From Oscillospiraceae bacterium (GTDB lineage Bacteria; Bacillota; Clostridia; Oscillospirales; Ruminococcaceae): a stretch of DNA of 35,821 bases. This document shows positions 6,835 through 14,620 of the stretch, one piece after another. The notes beneath the pieces were generated by a model. That model did not search any database. It saw only the letters and a list, made by a program, of their open reading frames with translations, and was not told the DNA's origin. Within the stretch, counting starts at the first letter, position 1. Each line of letters starts with the position of its first letter. The DNA lies in assembly GCA_020024615.1 (NCBI GenBank), contig JAHHTP010000017.1:1-35821 (forward strand), given 5' to 3'. Position numbers and translations under genes: made by a program.

Positions 6835-8247
6835 TCATTTGCCCTGGATGTATTTATCAATAGCGGCAGCGGCAGTTTTGCCTGCACCCATTGCCAGGAT
6901 AACAGTAGCAGCACCAGTAACAGCGTCACCGCCTGCATATACACCTTCAATAGAGGTTAAACCATCTTCATCGGTGATGATCTCACCCCATTTTTTGGTA
7001 TCAAGGCCTGGAGTAGTAGCTTTGATCAGCGGGTTCGGGGAAGTACCCAGGGACATGATAACACAGTCAACTTCCATCTCAAATTCGCTATTTGGGATAA
7101 CGGTTGGTCTTCTTCTGCCAGAAGCATCCGGTTCACCAAGTTCCATTTTAACACATTTCATGCCAACAACGGAGCCGAAAGCTGGATCACGCGGATCGGT
7201 GACAGGAGAAGGGATAATCTCTACTGGGTTCGTCAGAGTTTTGAAGATAATACCTTCTTCTTCTGCATGCTCAACCTCCTCTTTACGAGCAGGTAATTCT
7301 TCCATGCCGCGACGATATACGATATACACATTCTCAGCCCCCAGGCGTTTTGCGGTTCTTGCTGCATCCATTGCAACATTACCGCCGCCTACGATCGCAA
7401 CATTCTTGCTCTGTTTGATCGGGGTGGTGGAGTCTTCTAGATATGCTTTCATCAGGTTAGAACGGGTTAAGAACTCATTTGCAGAGAATACGCCTTTTAA
7501 GTTCTCGCCTGGAATATTCATGAATCTCGGTAAGCCTGCACCGGAACCAATAAATACAGCTTCAAAGCCATACTCATCTTTCAGTTCTTCAATGGAAAGA
7601 ACGCGACCGATAACCATATTGGTTTCAACCTTAACGCCTAATGCTTTTAGGCCATCAACCTCTTTCTGAACGATAGATTTCGGAAGACGGAATTCCGGAA
7701 TGCCGTATACCAATACGCCGCCTGCTAAGTGTAGTGCTTCGAATACAGTAACATCATATCCAAGTTTAGCCAGATCACCTGCGCAGGTTAAGCCGGAAGG
7801 TCCAGAACCTACAACTGCAACTTTATGGCCGTTGGCAGCTGGTTTGACCGGAGCTTCCGTAGCGTGCTCGTTATGCCAGTCGGCAACAAAACGCTCTAGA
7901 CGACCGATTGCAACCGGCTCACCTTTGATACCGCGGATACATTTGCCTTCACATTGGGTTTCCTGCGGACATACACGGCCACAGACTGCTGGTAAGGAGG
8001 AAGACAGGGAAATGATTCTATAAGCTTCCTCAAAGTTACCCTGTGCGACCTGAGCAATGAACTCTGGAATCATAATGTTTACTGGGCAACCAGAAACACA
8101 CGGTTTATTTTTACAGTTTAAGCAGCGTTTTGCTTCGTCAAGAGCCATTTCTTCTGTGTAGCCTAAGGTTACCTCGTAGAAGTTTTTATTACGCACATTT
8201 GGATCTTGTGCTGGCATCGGATTTTTGGTTAAACGCATATTTGCCAT
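6835..8247 (-). CDS. nfnB: NfnB: NADH-dependent ferredoxin:NADP+ oxidoreductase, large subunit
   Basis: 470 residues. NfnAB couples NADPH oxidation to reduction of NAD+ and ferredoxin by flavin-based electron bifurcation, or the reverse. The N-terminus has eight Cys for two [4Fe-4S] clusters (C42, C45, C50, C54; C89, C93, C99, C103). It is followed by an FAD Rossmann motif VVGSGPSG (145-152) and an NAD(P)H motif VGGGNVAMD (286-294) with a YRRG segment downstream. The fold is the GltD family, so automated tools often call it glutamate synthase small subunit; the adjacent NfnA partner, with no large glutamate synthase subunit nearby, favours Nfn. The start is 2 bases from the nfnA stop, with a GGAGG RBS inside the end of nfnA, so the two are translationally coupled. 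Confidence 0.9.
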   Translation of the reverse strand: MANMRLTKNPMPAQDPNVRNKNFYEVTLGYTEEMALDEAKRCLNCKNKPCVSGCPVNIMIPEFIAQVAQGNFEEAYRIISLSSSLPAVCGRVCPQETQCEGKCIRGIKGEPVAIGRLERFVADWHNEHATEAPVKPAANGHKVAVVGSGPSGLTCAGDLAKLGYDVTVFEALHLAGGVLVYGIPEFRLPKSIVQKEVDGLKALGVKVETNMVIGRVLSIEELKDEYGFEAVFIGSGAGLPRFMNIPGENLKGVFSANEFLTRSNLMKAYLEDSTTPIKQSKNVAIVGGGNVAMDAARTAKRLGAENVYIVYRRGMEELPARKEEVEHAEEEGIIFKTLTNPVEIIPSPVTDPRDPAFGSVVGMKCVKMELGEPDASGRRRPTVIPNSEFEMEVDCVIMSLGTSPNPLIKATTPGLDTKKWGEIITDEDGLTSIEGVYAGGDAVTGAATVILAMGAGKTAAAAIDKYIQGK

Positions 8248-8249
8248 GA

Positions 8250-9092
8250 TTATTCAACCTCCTTTTTGAACAGGTTGCAGGTTTCTTCTTTGCGTTTGTG
8301 TTCAAAGCCTGCATAAGATCTTGAACGGCTCATAGCCTCGTCAAAGTCAACTAAATGACCATCGAAGTCCGGACCATCCACGCATGCGAATTTGGTTTCG
8401 CCACCAACGGTCAGACGGCATCCGCCGCACATGCCAGTACCATCAACCATGATCGGGTTCATGCTGACGATGGTTTTAATGTTGTAAGGTTTGGTAGCCA
8501 GACATACAAATTTCATCATGATCAGTGGTCCAATGGTGATAACTTCGTCGAAGGTTTCACCAGCTTCGAGCATTTTGTTCAGCGGTACGCATACATTACC
8601 CTGTTCGCCATAGCTGCCGTCGTCGGTCATCATGAAGAAACGAGAAGAACAAGCTTTAAACTCATTCTCTAAAATGACAAGGTCTTTGCTTCTAAAACCA
8701 ATAATAGAGGTGACATCACAACCCTGTTCTTTTAATTTTTTAGCAACTGGAAGTGCGATTGCACAGCCAACGCCGCCACCAATAACACATACTTTCTTTA
8801 AACCATCGGTATGGGTAGGAGTGCCGAGTGGACCTACGAAGTCCTGAATATACTCGCCTTCATTTTTATGATTTAAGAGTTCGGTGGTTGCGCCAACGAT
8901 TTGGAAAATGATGGTGACAGTGCCTTTCTCTCTATCATAGTCAGCAACAGTCAGCGGAATACGCTCGCCTTTATCGTCAACACGAAGAATGATAAACTGC
9001 CCCGGCTGTGCCTTTTTAGCAATCAGCGGAGCTTCGATTTCAAGCAGGGTAACAGTTGGATTCAATTCTTCCCTACGGACAATTTTAAACAT
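8250..9092 (-). CDS. nfnA: NfnA: ferredoxin-NADP+ oxidoreductase small subunit
   Basis: 280 residues, with the ferredoxin-reductase fold shared by SudB and PyrK. In order: a flavin-binding barrel with RIPLTVADYD (45-54), the NAD(H)-binding VIGGGVGCA (103-111), and a C-terminal [2Fe-2S] site with C222, C225 and C237 in the MCGGCRLTVGG region. In characterised Nfn small subunits one cluster ligand is Asp; D218 here is a candidate. I start at ATG 9092 because AGGAGTG lies 7 bases upstream. In-frame codons up to 9113 would put that RBS inside the gene. First gene of the nfnAB operon, with its own promoter at 9176-9204. Confidence 0.9.
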   Translation of the reverse strand: MFKIVRREELNPTVTLLEIEAPLIAKKAQPGQFIILRVDDKGERIPLTVADYDREKGTVTIIFQIVGATTELLNHKNEGEYIQDFVGPLGTPTHTDGLKKVCVIGGGVGCAIALPVAKKLKEQGCDVTSIIGFRSKDLVILENEFKACSSRFFMMTDDGSYGEQGNVCVPLNKMLEAGETFDEVITIGPLIMMKFVCLATKPYNIKTIVSMNPIMVDGTGMCGGCRLTVGGETKFACVDGPDFDGHLVDFDEAMSRSRSYAGFEHKRKEETCNLFKKEVE

Positions 9093-9157
9093 AATTTTCA
9101 CTCCTGTTTTCATATAGTAGATGCAGAAACTTTCCTTTGAAAAGTAACTGAACGGTA

Positions 9158-9172
9158 TTGTAATATCTACAA
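9158..9172. promoter_or_regulatory. Palindrome over the nfnAB transcription start
   Basis: TTGTA-ATATC-TACAA is a 15-bp inverted repeat. It lies just downstream of the predicted -10 and overlaps the expected start of transcription, the position of a repressor operator. The regulator is unknown; TTGT..ACAA ends are loosely Rex-like, but the spacing does not fit the 18-bp Rex site. Confidence 0.4.
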
Positions 9173-9175
9173 GTT

Positions 9176-9204
9176 ATTGTACCACTTCTTGAACAAAAAA
9201 TCAA
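9176..9204 (-). promoter_or_regulatory. Sigma-A promoter of nfnAB
   Basis: On the minus strand: TTGATT (9204-9199), 17-base spacer, TACAAT (9181-9176). The predicted leader is about 75 nt. Confidence 0.65.
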
Positions 9205-9248
9205 CCTATATTTTTAAAAAGTTATTGCTGTTATAAATATAACGATAG

Positions 9249-9277
9249 CAAAAAAGGACAGTCAAATATGACTGCCC
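9249..9277 (-). terminator. Intrinsic terminator of the Fe-ADH gene
   Basis: On the minus strand GGGCAGTCA-TATT-TGACTGTCC (9277-9256, one G-T pair) is followed by TTTTTTG. Confidence 0.82.
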
Positions 9278-9297
9278 TAATATTATTTTGGTAAAAA

Positions 9298-10515
9298 TTA
9301 GAAATCAACACGGGTATCATAGTAGCAGCAGAGGAGTAATTTTTCCATTTCTTCTACGGACGGCTGACGCGGATTAGAACCGGTGCATGCATCAGCGATT
9401 GCGTTAACAGCGATATCGTGTAGTCTTTCTTTGAATACTTCTTCTGGAACGAATCCCTGTTCTGTTGGTAAGCTGTCAGTACCGTAGTGTTGGATGCAGT
9501 GCGGAATATTCAAATCATCGCACATTTTGCGCAGGTAGGTGATTAACAGTTCAACTTTTTCGTCATCATTTGCGCCACCTAAGTGCATGTAGTCTGCAAT
9601 GACACCATAGCGTTTTTTAGCGGTTTCGTCTTTGGCGTTGAACTCGATAACTTTCGGCAGGTACATAGCATTTGCGGAACCATGGACGATGTGAGCACCC
9701 TGATCTTCAAATACAGCACCGGTTTTATGAGCCATGGAGTGAACGATACCTAACAAGGCATTGGAGAATGCCTGACCAGCTAAGCACTGAGCAACATGCA
9801 TTTTGTCACGAGCTTCCATATCGCCGTTGTAGGATTTAACCAGATTAGCCTGAATCATCTCGATTGCATGAATAGCAAGCGGATCGGTAAAATCACTGTT
9901 AGCGGTGGATACATATGCCTCGATAGCATGGGTCATAGCATCCATACCAGTCTGAGCAACCAGTTTTTTCGGCATAGTTTCTGCTAAATCTGGATCAACG
10001 ATTGCAATATCCGGGGTGATTTCAAAGTCAGCAATCGGGAATTTGATACCCAGTTTATAGTCGGTAATGATAGAGAATGCAGTAACTTCGGTAGCAGTAC
10101 CAGAAGTGGACGGAATTGCACAGAAATGTGCTTTGGTACGAAGTTTTGGTAAGCCAAATACTTTACACATATCCTGGAAAGTGGTTTCTGGATACTCATA
10201 TTTGATCCACATAGCTTTTGCAGCATCAATTGGAGAACCGCCGCCCATAGCAACGATCCAATCTGGCTGGAATTCCTGCATGACAGCTGCACCGCGCATT
10301 ACGGTATCAACAGACGGATCGGACTCGATACCATCAAATACTTTAACTTCCATCCCAGCTTCTTCTAAGTATTTAACAGCTCTGTCTAAAAAGCCAAAGC
10401 GTTTCATGGAGCCACCGCCGACACATACGATTGCACGGTGGCCTGTTAATGTTTTTAAGGTTTCCAAAGAACCTTTGCCATGATATAAATCTCTCGGTAA
10501 AGTAAAGCGTGCCAT
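9298..10515 (-). CDS. Iron-containing alcohol dehydrogenase
   Basis: 405 residues, group III (iron-activated) alcohol dehydrogenase. It interconverts an aldehyde or ketone and an alcohol with NAD(P)H, typically disposing of reducing power in fermentation. The nucleotide-binding GGGSPID is at 91-97. The metal-binding residues align with FucO: D192 and H196 in TGMDAMTHAIEA, H259 in GIVHSMAH, and H278 in VHGSANA. Length is typical of single-domain Fe-ADHs, with no AdhE-type aldehyde dehydrogenase half. The start is ATG 10515, with GGGAGG 9 bases upstream; an in-frame start 13 codons earlier lacks an RBS. Substrate (ethanol, butanol, 1,3-propanediol) cannot be told. A promoter and a Rex-like operator lie upstream, so control by NADH/NAD+ ratio is likely. 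Confidence 0.92.
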   Translation of the reverse strand: MARFTLPRDLYHGKGSLETLKTLTGHRAIVCVGGGSMKRFGFLDRAVKYLEEAGMEVKVFDGIESDPSVDTVMRGAAVMQEFQPDWIVAMGGGSPIDAAKAMWIKYEYPETTFQDMCKVFGLPKLRTKAHFCAIPSTSGTATEVTAFSIITDYKLGIKFPIADFEITPDIAIVDPDLAETMPKKLVAQTGMDAMTHAIEAYVSTANSDFTDPLAIHAIEMIQANLVKSYNGDMEARDKMHVAQCLAGQAFSNALLGIVHSMAHKTGAVFEDQGAHIVHGSANAMYLPKVIEFNAKDETAKKRYGVIADYMHLGGANDDEKVELLITYLRKMCDDLNIPHCIQHYGTDSLPTEQGFVPEEVFKERLHDIAVNAIADACTGSNPRQPSVEEMEKLLLCCYYDTRVDF

Positions 10516-10561
10516 AAGAAAAATCCTCCCATATATATGTTCTAATATGAACATGGTATAC

Positions 10562-10579
10562 TTGATAATTATTTATCAA
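10562..10579. promoter_or_regulatory. Rex-like operator upstream of Fe-ADH
   Basis: TTGATAA-TTAT-TTATCAA is a perfect 18-bp palindrome with 7-4-7 architecture. It matches the Rex consensus TTGTTAAnnnnTTAACAA except for one symmetric change per arm. It sits about 10-27 bases downstream of the predicted transcription start and upstream of the RBS, where a bound repressor would block transcription. Confidence 0.6.
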
Positions 10580-10595
10580 GCTCTTTCGTTTATTT

Positions 10596-10624
10596 ATTAT
10601 ATCACTTGTTTTATCAAAAAGCAA
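10596..10624 (-). promoter_or_regulatory. Sigma-A promoter of Fe-ADH
   Basis: On the minus strand: TTGCTT (10624-10619), 17-base spacer, TATAAT (10601-10596). Confidence 0.65.
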
Positions 10625-10730
10625 ATAAAAATACTGTAAAAACTGTAAATAAAGTGTAAACAGTTATAGATGTTTATATAAAAAACAATTTATATATTGG
10701 TAAATCCTGTAAAACTATTGAAAAAAGGAC

Positions 10731-10762
10731 GCAAAAACGGATACGCCATAAGACGTATCCGT
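10731..10762 (-). terminator. Intrinsic terminator of the carboxyltransferase operon
   Basis: ACGGATACG (10737-10745) pairs with CGTATCCGT (10754-10762). On the minus strand the stem is followed by TTTTTGC. Confidence 0.8.
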
Positions 10763-10771
10763 TAAAATCAA

Positions 10772-12172
10772 TTATACCGGGTGAACCTGAGATTCTTTAT
10801 CAGCATGCTCTAAATCAACACCGTGTTTTTTTGCATTACGCTGCTCGAAGAATTTCGGAGCAACGGTCGGGAACTGAGCGTAGGTTAATACGTCCTCTTC
10901 CTGTTCGCACCACTGAGCACACTCAGCTTTTAAGGTTTCCAGTTCCGGAGCAATTAAGTCAGCTGGACGGCACTCAATTGGAGCTTCGTCACCGATGATT
11001 TTTTTGCGTAATTCCGGATCAATTGCGATCGGAGTTCTGCCGTATTCACCTTTAACCAGTGCTTTAAACTCATTGGTAACCTTTTTATAACGTTCGCCAT
11101 AGAGAACATTCATAACAGCCTGAGAACCAACGATCTGAGAAGACGGGGTAACCAGCGGCGGCATACCTGCATCTTTTCTTACACGCGGAACTTCTTCCAT
11201 AACAGCATCCAGCTGATCCTCTTTGCCCATCTGTTTTAACTGGGACAGTAGGTTGGACAGCATGCCACCCGGAACCTGAGCCAGCAGTGCTTTCGGGTCT
11301 GCTGCCAGCATTTTCTGGTCGATTAAGCCGCTTTCAATATATTTTTTACGCAGTTCCATGAAGTGCGGTCTGATAGCAGCCAATGCTTTTAAATCTAAGC
11401 CGGTATCGTATTCGGTACCCTGTAAAGCTGCAACCATAGACTCAGTCGGAGCATGGGAAGTACCTAATGCCAACGGGCTTAATGCAGTATCGATTGCATC
11501 AACACCAGCTTCAACAGCTTTTAAGCAGCACATAGAAGCTAAGCCGGAGGTGTAATGGGTGTGCAGCTGAAGCGGAATTTTAACATTCTCTTTGATTGCT
11601 TTAACCAATTCATAGGTGCGATACGGGGTCAGTAATGCTGCCATATCTTTTAAGCAGATAGAGTCAGCACCAATTTCCTCGCAGCGTTTTGCGTAGTCTA
11701 CATAGTACTGGGTGGTATAGGTATCACCAGTGGTGTAGGAGATAGCAACCTGAGCTTCCATGCCTTTTTCCAGTTTGATGGCATTGATGGTGGTCTCTAA
11801 GTTACGCAGGTCGTTTAATGCGTCGAAAATACGCATGATGTCCATACCGTTTGCACCAATTTTCTGGATGCAGTATTTTAATACGTCATCAGCATACGGA
11901 CGGTAACCCAGCATGTTCTGACCACGGAATAACATCTGTAATTTGGTGTTTGGCATGTGATCTTTGAGGATGCGGAGTCTCTCCCACGGATCTTCGTCTA
12001 AGAAACGAATGCAAGCGTCGAAGGTAGCACCGCCCCAGCACTCTACAGAGTGGAAACCGATCTTGTCAATCTGATCCAATGCCGGCATCATATCAGACAG
12101 CGGCATACGGGTCGCCAGCAGAGACTGATGCGCATCGCGCAGAACGGTTTCGGTAATTTTTACCTTAGCCAT
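10772..12172 (-). CDS. oadA: Biotin-dependent carboxyltransferase subunit, OadA/transcarboxylase 5S type
   Basis: 466 residues. This family moves CO2 between carboxybiotin and pyruvate/oxaloacetate in a TIM barrel. The divalent-metal site is readable: D13 in RDAHQS, K175 in CLKDMAA (the lysine carboxylated in the family), and H204 and H206 in LHTHYT. A PYC/OADA conserved domain follows from about residue 300. There is no fused biotinyl domain; the protein ends at 466, and the carrier is the separate upstream gene, as in the 5S subunit of propionibacterial transcarboxylase. Third gene of a minus-strand operon, 50 bases after the biotin carrier. No oxaloacetate decarboxylase beta (sodium pump) or gamma subunit is present locally, so decarboxylase versus transcarboxylase is undecided. 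Confidence 0.88.
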   Translation of the reverse strand: MAKVKITETVLRDAHQSLLATRMPLSDMMPALDQIDKIGFHSVECWGGATFDACIRFLDEDPWERLRILKDHMPNTKLQMLFRGQNMLGYRPYADDVLKYCIQKIGANGMDIMRIFDALNDLRNLETTINAIKLEKGMEAQVAISYTTGDTYTTQYYVDYAKRCEEIGADSICLKDMAALLTPYRTYELVKAIKENVKIPLQLHTHYTSGLASMCCLKAVEAGVDAIDTALSPLALGTSHAPTESMVAALQGTEYDTGLDLKALAAIRPHFMELRKKYIESGLIDQKMLAADPKALLAQVPGGMLSNLLSQLKQMGKEDQLDAVMEEVPRVRKDAGMPPLVTPSSQIVGSQAVMNVLYGERYKKVTNEFKALVKGEYGRTPIAIDPELRKKIIGDEAPIECRPADLIAPELETLKAECAQWCEQEEDVLTYAQFPTVAPKFFEQRNAKKHGVDLEHADKESQVHPV

Positions 12173-12222
12173 TATTTATACCTCTCTATTTCAATAAGTT
12201 GATGTTTTGTTAAAAGTTAAAA

Positions 12223-12588
12223 TTAAGCGATGGTTAATAATACAGCATCGGTTGCGAAGTTCTCGCCTTTTTTAACAGCGATAGAAGCAACTTTGCCGGC
12301 TTTCGGAGCCATGATCTCGTTTTCCATTTTCATTGCTTCGAATACAACCAGCAGCTGGTTCTCAGCTACAGTGTCACCAACATTTACTTTAATGTCTAAA
12401 ACGGTACCCGGCATTGGAGCTTTAACCGGATCACCAGCACCAGCAGGTGCAGCAGCCGGAGCGGCCGGTGCAGAAGCAACAGGAGCAGCAGCCGGAGCAG
12501 CAGCAACCGGAGCAGCTGCGTTAGCGTCAAGTTCTTCTACAGCAACATCATATGCTTTGCCGTTAACGGTGATATTAAATCTTTTCAT
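12223..12588 (-). CDS. Biotin carboxyl carrier protein (transcarboxylase 1.3S-like)
   Basis: 121 residues, close to the 123 of transcarboxylase 1.3S. The N-terminal segment (MKRFNITVNGKAYDVAVEEL) resembles the 1.3S and OadA carrier N-terminus. An Ala/Pro-rich flexible linker (about 22-52) follows, then a biotinyl domain with the biotin-attachment motif EAMKMEN, K87 being the acceptor. The swinging arm carries CO2 between the two carboxyltransferase subunits encoded on either side. RBS GGAGG lies upstream of ATG 12588. The 50-base spacers to both neighbours support one three-gene transcript. Confidence 0.92.
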   Translation of the reverse strand: MKRFNITVNGKAYDVAVEELDANAAAPVAAAPAAAPVASAPAAPAAAPAGAGDPVKAPMPGTVLDIKVNVGDTVAENQLLVVFEAMKMENEIMAPKAGKVASIAVKKGENFATDAVLLTIA

Positions 12589-12638
12589 CTTTGAAATCCT
12601 CCATTATTGAGATTGATTGATCAAAAGTCAATCAGATA

Positions 12639-13997
12639 TTACAGAGTAGTATGTTTCTTCGGCAGTTTGGAAACGCGTTTGCCGCAGAGCATATCCAGAG
12701 CGGTAATTACCTGTGCACGGGTATCTTCCGGTGCGATTACATTGGTGATGAATCCGCCTTCAGCAGCTGCAAATGCACTTGCAGTGGTATCAGCATATTC
12801 AGCTTCCAGTTCTGCACGAGCAGCTTTTGCATCTGCACAGCCAGCCATACGGTCGGTCATGGAGAATTCAACTGCGGTTTCTACCGGCAGAGCGGAGATA
12901 ACAGCATTCGGCCAAGCAAAGGAAACATCAGCATTTGCATTAGAACCAGCGAATGCGATATAAGCAGCACCAATTGCATTGCCAGTGATAATATTAACTT
13001 TCGCGCAGGTAGCTTCAGCATATACATTTGCCAAAGTAGCAGCGGTTTTGATTAAGCCTGGGCAGGAAGTATTCTTAAAGCCTTCGATATCAACCAAGGA
13101 GATAACCGGAATATTGAAAGCGTCACAAACTTTGATAAAGTGAGCAGCTTTTTTGCATGCGGAAGAATCCAGAGCTTCTTCTGCTTTGTTGGTAGCCACA
13201 AAGCCAACACAAGAACCTGCAACAGAAGCAAATGCGGTAACAACGCCTTTTGCATAGTCTTTGGAAATCTCAACAACAGATTCTGCGTCTGCGATAGAAG
13301 CGATAGTAGCTTTTACATCAGCGCCTGCTGTATAAGCTGCCGGCTCATTGTACTCATACAGCGGAGCAGCAGACAGGTTGTTCAGCGGCAGAACGGAGAG
13401 TAATTTTCTTGCGTCTTTGATTGCAGCAGCTTCATCATCAGCTAAAATATGAACCAGGCCGTTTTCAGAAACTTCTTTTGTTTCTGCACCAGCAGTCAAG
13501 AACATCTCTGCTTTTTTGCTGGCAATAACAAAGTCTGCACTTGCAGCGAGTAATGCAGAAGCACCGCCACAGGTACCTAAAACAACAGCAATCTGCGGAA
13601 CAACACCGGAAATAGTGTTTGCAGCCTGTAAGATCTGGCCGTAAGCAGCGAGCATTGCGTTACCTTCGCTTACTTTTGCACCCTGAGAGTCATATACAGC
13701 AACAACAGGGCAACCGTTTTTAACAGCGAGGTCATAAATTTTGTGAATTTTGTTTGCGTGAGCAACACTCATTGCACCATGATCACAGGTGATGTCCTGC
13801 GCATAAGCATAAACAGTGCTGCCTTCTACGCAACCGTAACCTGCGATTACACCTGCGCCATTAGCACCAGCCATAACAAAGGTGTCGATTTCAACAAAGG
13901 TGTCCGGATCGAATAAAGCGGTTAGTCTTTCTCTTGCAGGAGAAGCAGCAGTTGCTTTTTCTTTCAGTGCAGCAAGTTTTTCGATCTTGCTATTCAT
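12639..13997 (-). CDS. Acyl-CoA carboxyltransferase subunit, divergent MmdA/12S type
   Basis: 452 residues, shorter than typical MmdA/12S/PccB (about 510-520). Both halves of the crotonase-like carboxyltransferase fold are seen: TFVEIDTFV near 35-43, then AGYG and YAQDITCDHGAMS; the DSQGAKVSEG oxyanion region; SGVVPQIAVVLGTCGGASAL; and in the C-terminal half DIEGFKNTSCPG, GAAYIAFAG and WPNAVISA. The loop after the first strand is shortened, and the usual VPGFLPGxxQE motif is altered to IEGFKNTSCPG. Substrate may therefore differ from methylmalonyl-CoA. I start at ATG 13997, 9 bases after GGAGG; a GTG at 14021 would put the RBS inside the gene. First gene of the carrier/OadA-like operon. Confidence 0.8.
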   Translation of the reverse strand: MNSKIEKLAALKEKATAASPARERLTALFDPDTFVEIDTFVMAGANGAGVIAGYGCVEGSTVYAYAQDITCDHGAMSVAHANKIHKIYDLAVKNGCPVVAVYDSQGAKVSEGNAMLAAYGQILQAANTISGVVPQIAVVLGTCGGASALLAASADFVIASKKAEMFLTAGAETKEVSENGLVHILADDEAAAIKDARKLLSVLPLNNLSAAPLYEYNEPAAYTAGADVKATIASIADAESVVEISKDYAKGVVTAFASVAGSCVGFVATNKAEEALDSSACKKAAHFIKVCDAFNIPVISLVDIEGFKNTSCPGLIKTAATLANVYAEATCAKVNIITGNAIGAAYIAFAGSNANADVSFAWPNAVISALPVETAVEFSMTDRMAGCADAKAARAELEAEYADTTASAFAAAEGGFITNVIAPEDTRAQVITALDMLCGKRVSKLPKKHTTL

Positions 13998-14114
13998 CTT
14001 TCTTGTTCCTCCATTTCGCACATAAAAAACAAATTATAATTTATTTTTCATGTTTAACTACTTGATTGAACCAACTTGTTTTTCAAAAAATACAAGCAGG
14101 TCTATACACAATAT

Positions 14115-14144
14115 ATTATAGCACAAACTTAAAGGAAAGTACAA
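14115..14144 (-). promoter_or_regulatory. Sigma-A promoter of the carboxyltransferase operon
   Basis: On the minus strand: TTGTAC (14144-14139), 18-base spacer, TATAAT (14120-14115). The leader is about 110 nt and contains an imperfect inverted repeat, CTTGTTTTTC...ATACAAG, near 14075-14097. Confidence 0.6.
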
Positions 14145-14268
14145 TATGTAAATGCAAAAAAAACATGTTTTTTCAAAAAAATAACATTATCAGCAGAGCC
14201 TGAATGAAAATACCAGTTTGTAAGAGTGAGTTTTTGAGAAAAATCCTGTAAAATCCTTTGATTTTGGG

Positions 14269-14297
14269 TTGACAGCGATTTGTTTGTGATATATAAT
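14269..14297 (+). promoter_or_regulatory. Sigma-A promoter of alaS
   Basis: TTGACA (14269-14274), 17-base spacer, TATAAT (14292-14297): a perfect consensus. The expected start is near 14304. It diverges from the carboxyltransferase promoter; the ~125 bases between hold an A/T palindrome around AACATGTT (14157-14172). Confidence 0.85.
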
Positions 14298-14303
14298 ATT
14301 AGT

Positions 14304-14562
14304 AATCGAAAATTGTATGCAGCAGAAGACTGTGAAAAGATCAATCGTTTCACAACTGCCCATTGCAGAGAAAAACGCCTTTGGCTGGAAGCGTTTATGG
14401 TGTAGGAAACGAGTGCTGTCTGGGAGTCTCCGGTGAAAACAAGCCGGACGTATCTTCGCGTTAAGAAGGATAAAGTGATCTGAAGTTAGATTGATTTCAG
14501 GTAAATTGGGTGGTACCACGGATGCTTTCGTCCCATATTTGTTTGGGAGGAGAGCTTTTTTT
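14304..14562 (+). promoter_or_regulatory. T-box riboswitch, alanine specific (alaS leader)
   Basis: Leader RNA that senses uncharged tRNA-Ala. Stem I contains the AGAGAAAAACGC...GCGTTT arm with a GGCTGG distal loop. The specifier is GCT (14415-14417) in GAGTGCTGTCTGGGAG. The T-box TGGTACCACGG is at 14511. The terminator stem 14524-14535/14544-14555 is followed by TTTTTTT. The register of the specifier was set by comparison with the second T-box in this window, where the codon is followed by the same GTCTnGGAG. Confidence 0.92.
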
Positions 14563-14620
14563 ATTCCTATTATTTGCTGCGTAATTTTTGGCAATTTCAT
14601 GTTAAAGGAGCTAATACATT

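Noticed and set aside
6839..7669. 276-residue plus-strand ORF opposite nfnB
   Set aside because: Antisense shadow of nfnB; Ser/Pro/Thr-rich composition typical of reversed coding frames, no RBS, no motif.
6835..8247. Glutamate synthase small subunit (GltD)
   Set aside because: No large GltB subunit nearby, while the coupled NfnA partner with a [2Fe-2S] site is directly upstream; Nfn explains both genes.
14075..14097. Rex site upstream of the carboxyltransferase operon
   Set aside because: TTGT...ACAA ends are present, but the spacing is 20 rather than 18 bp and the inner arms do not match the consensus.
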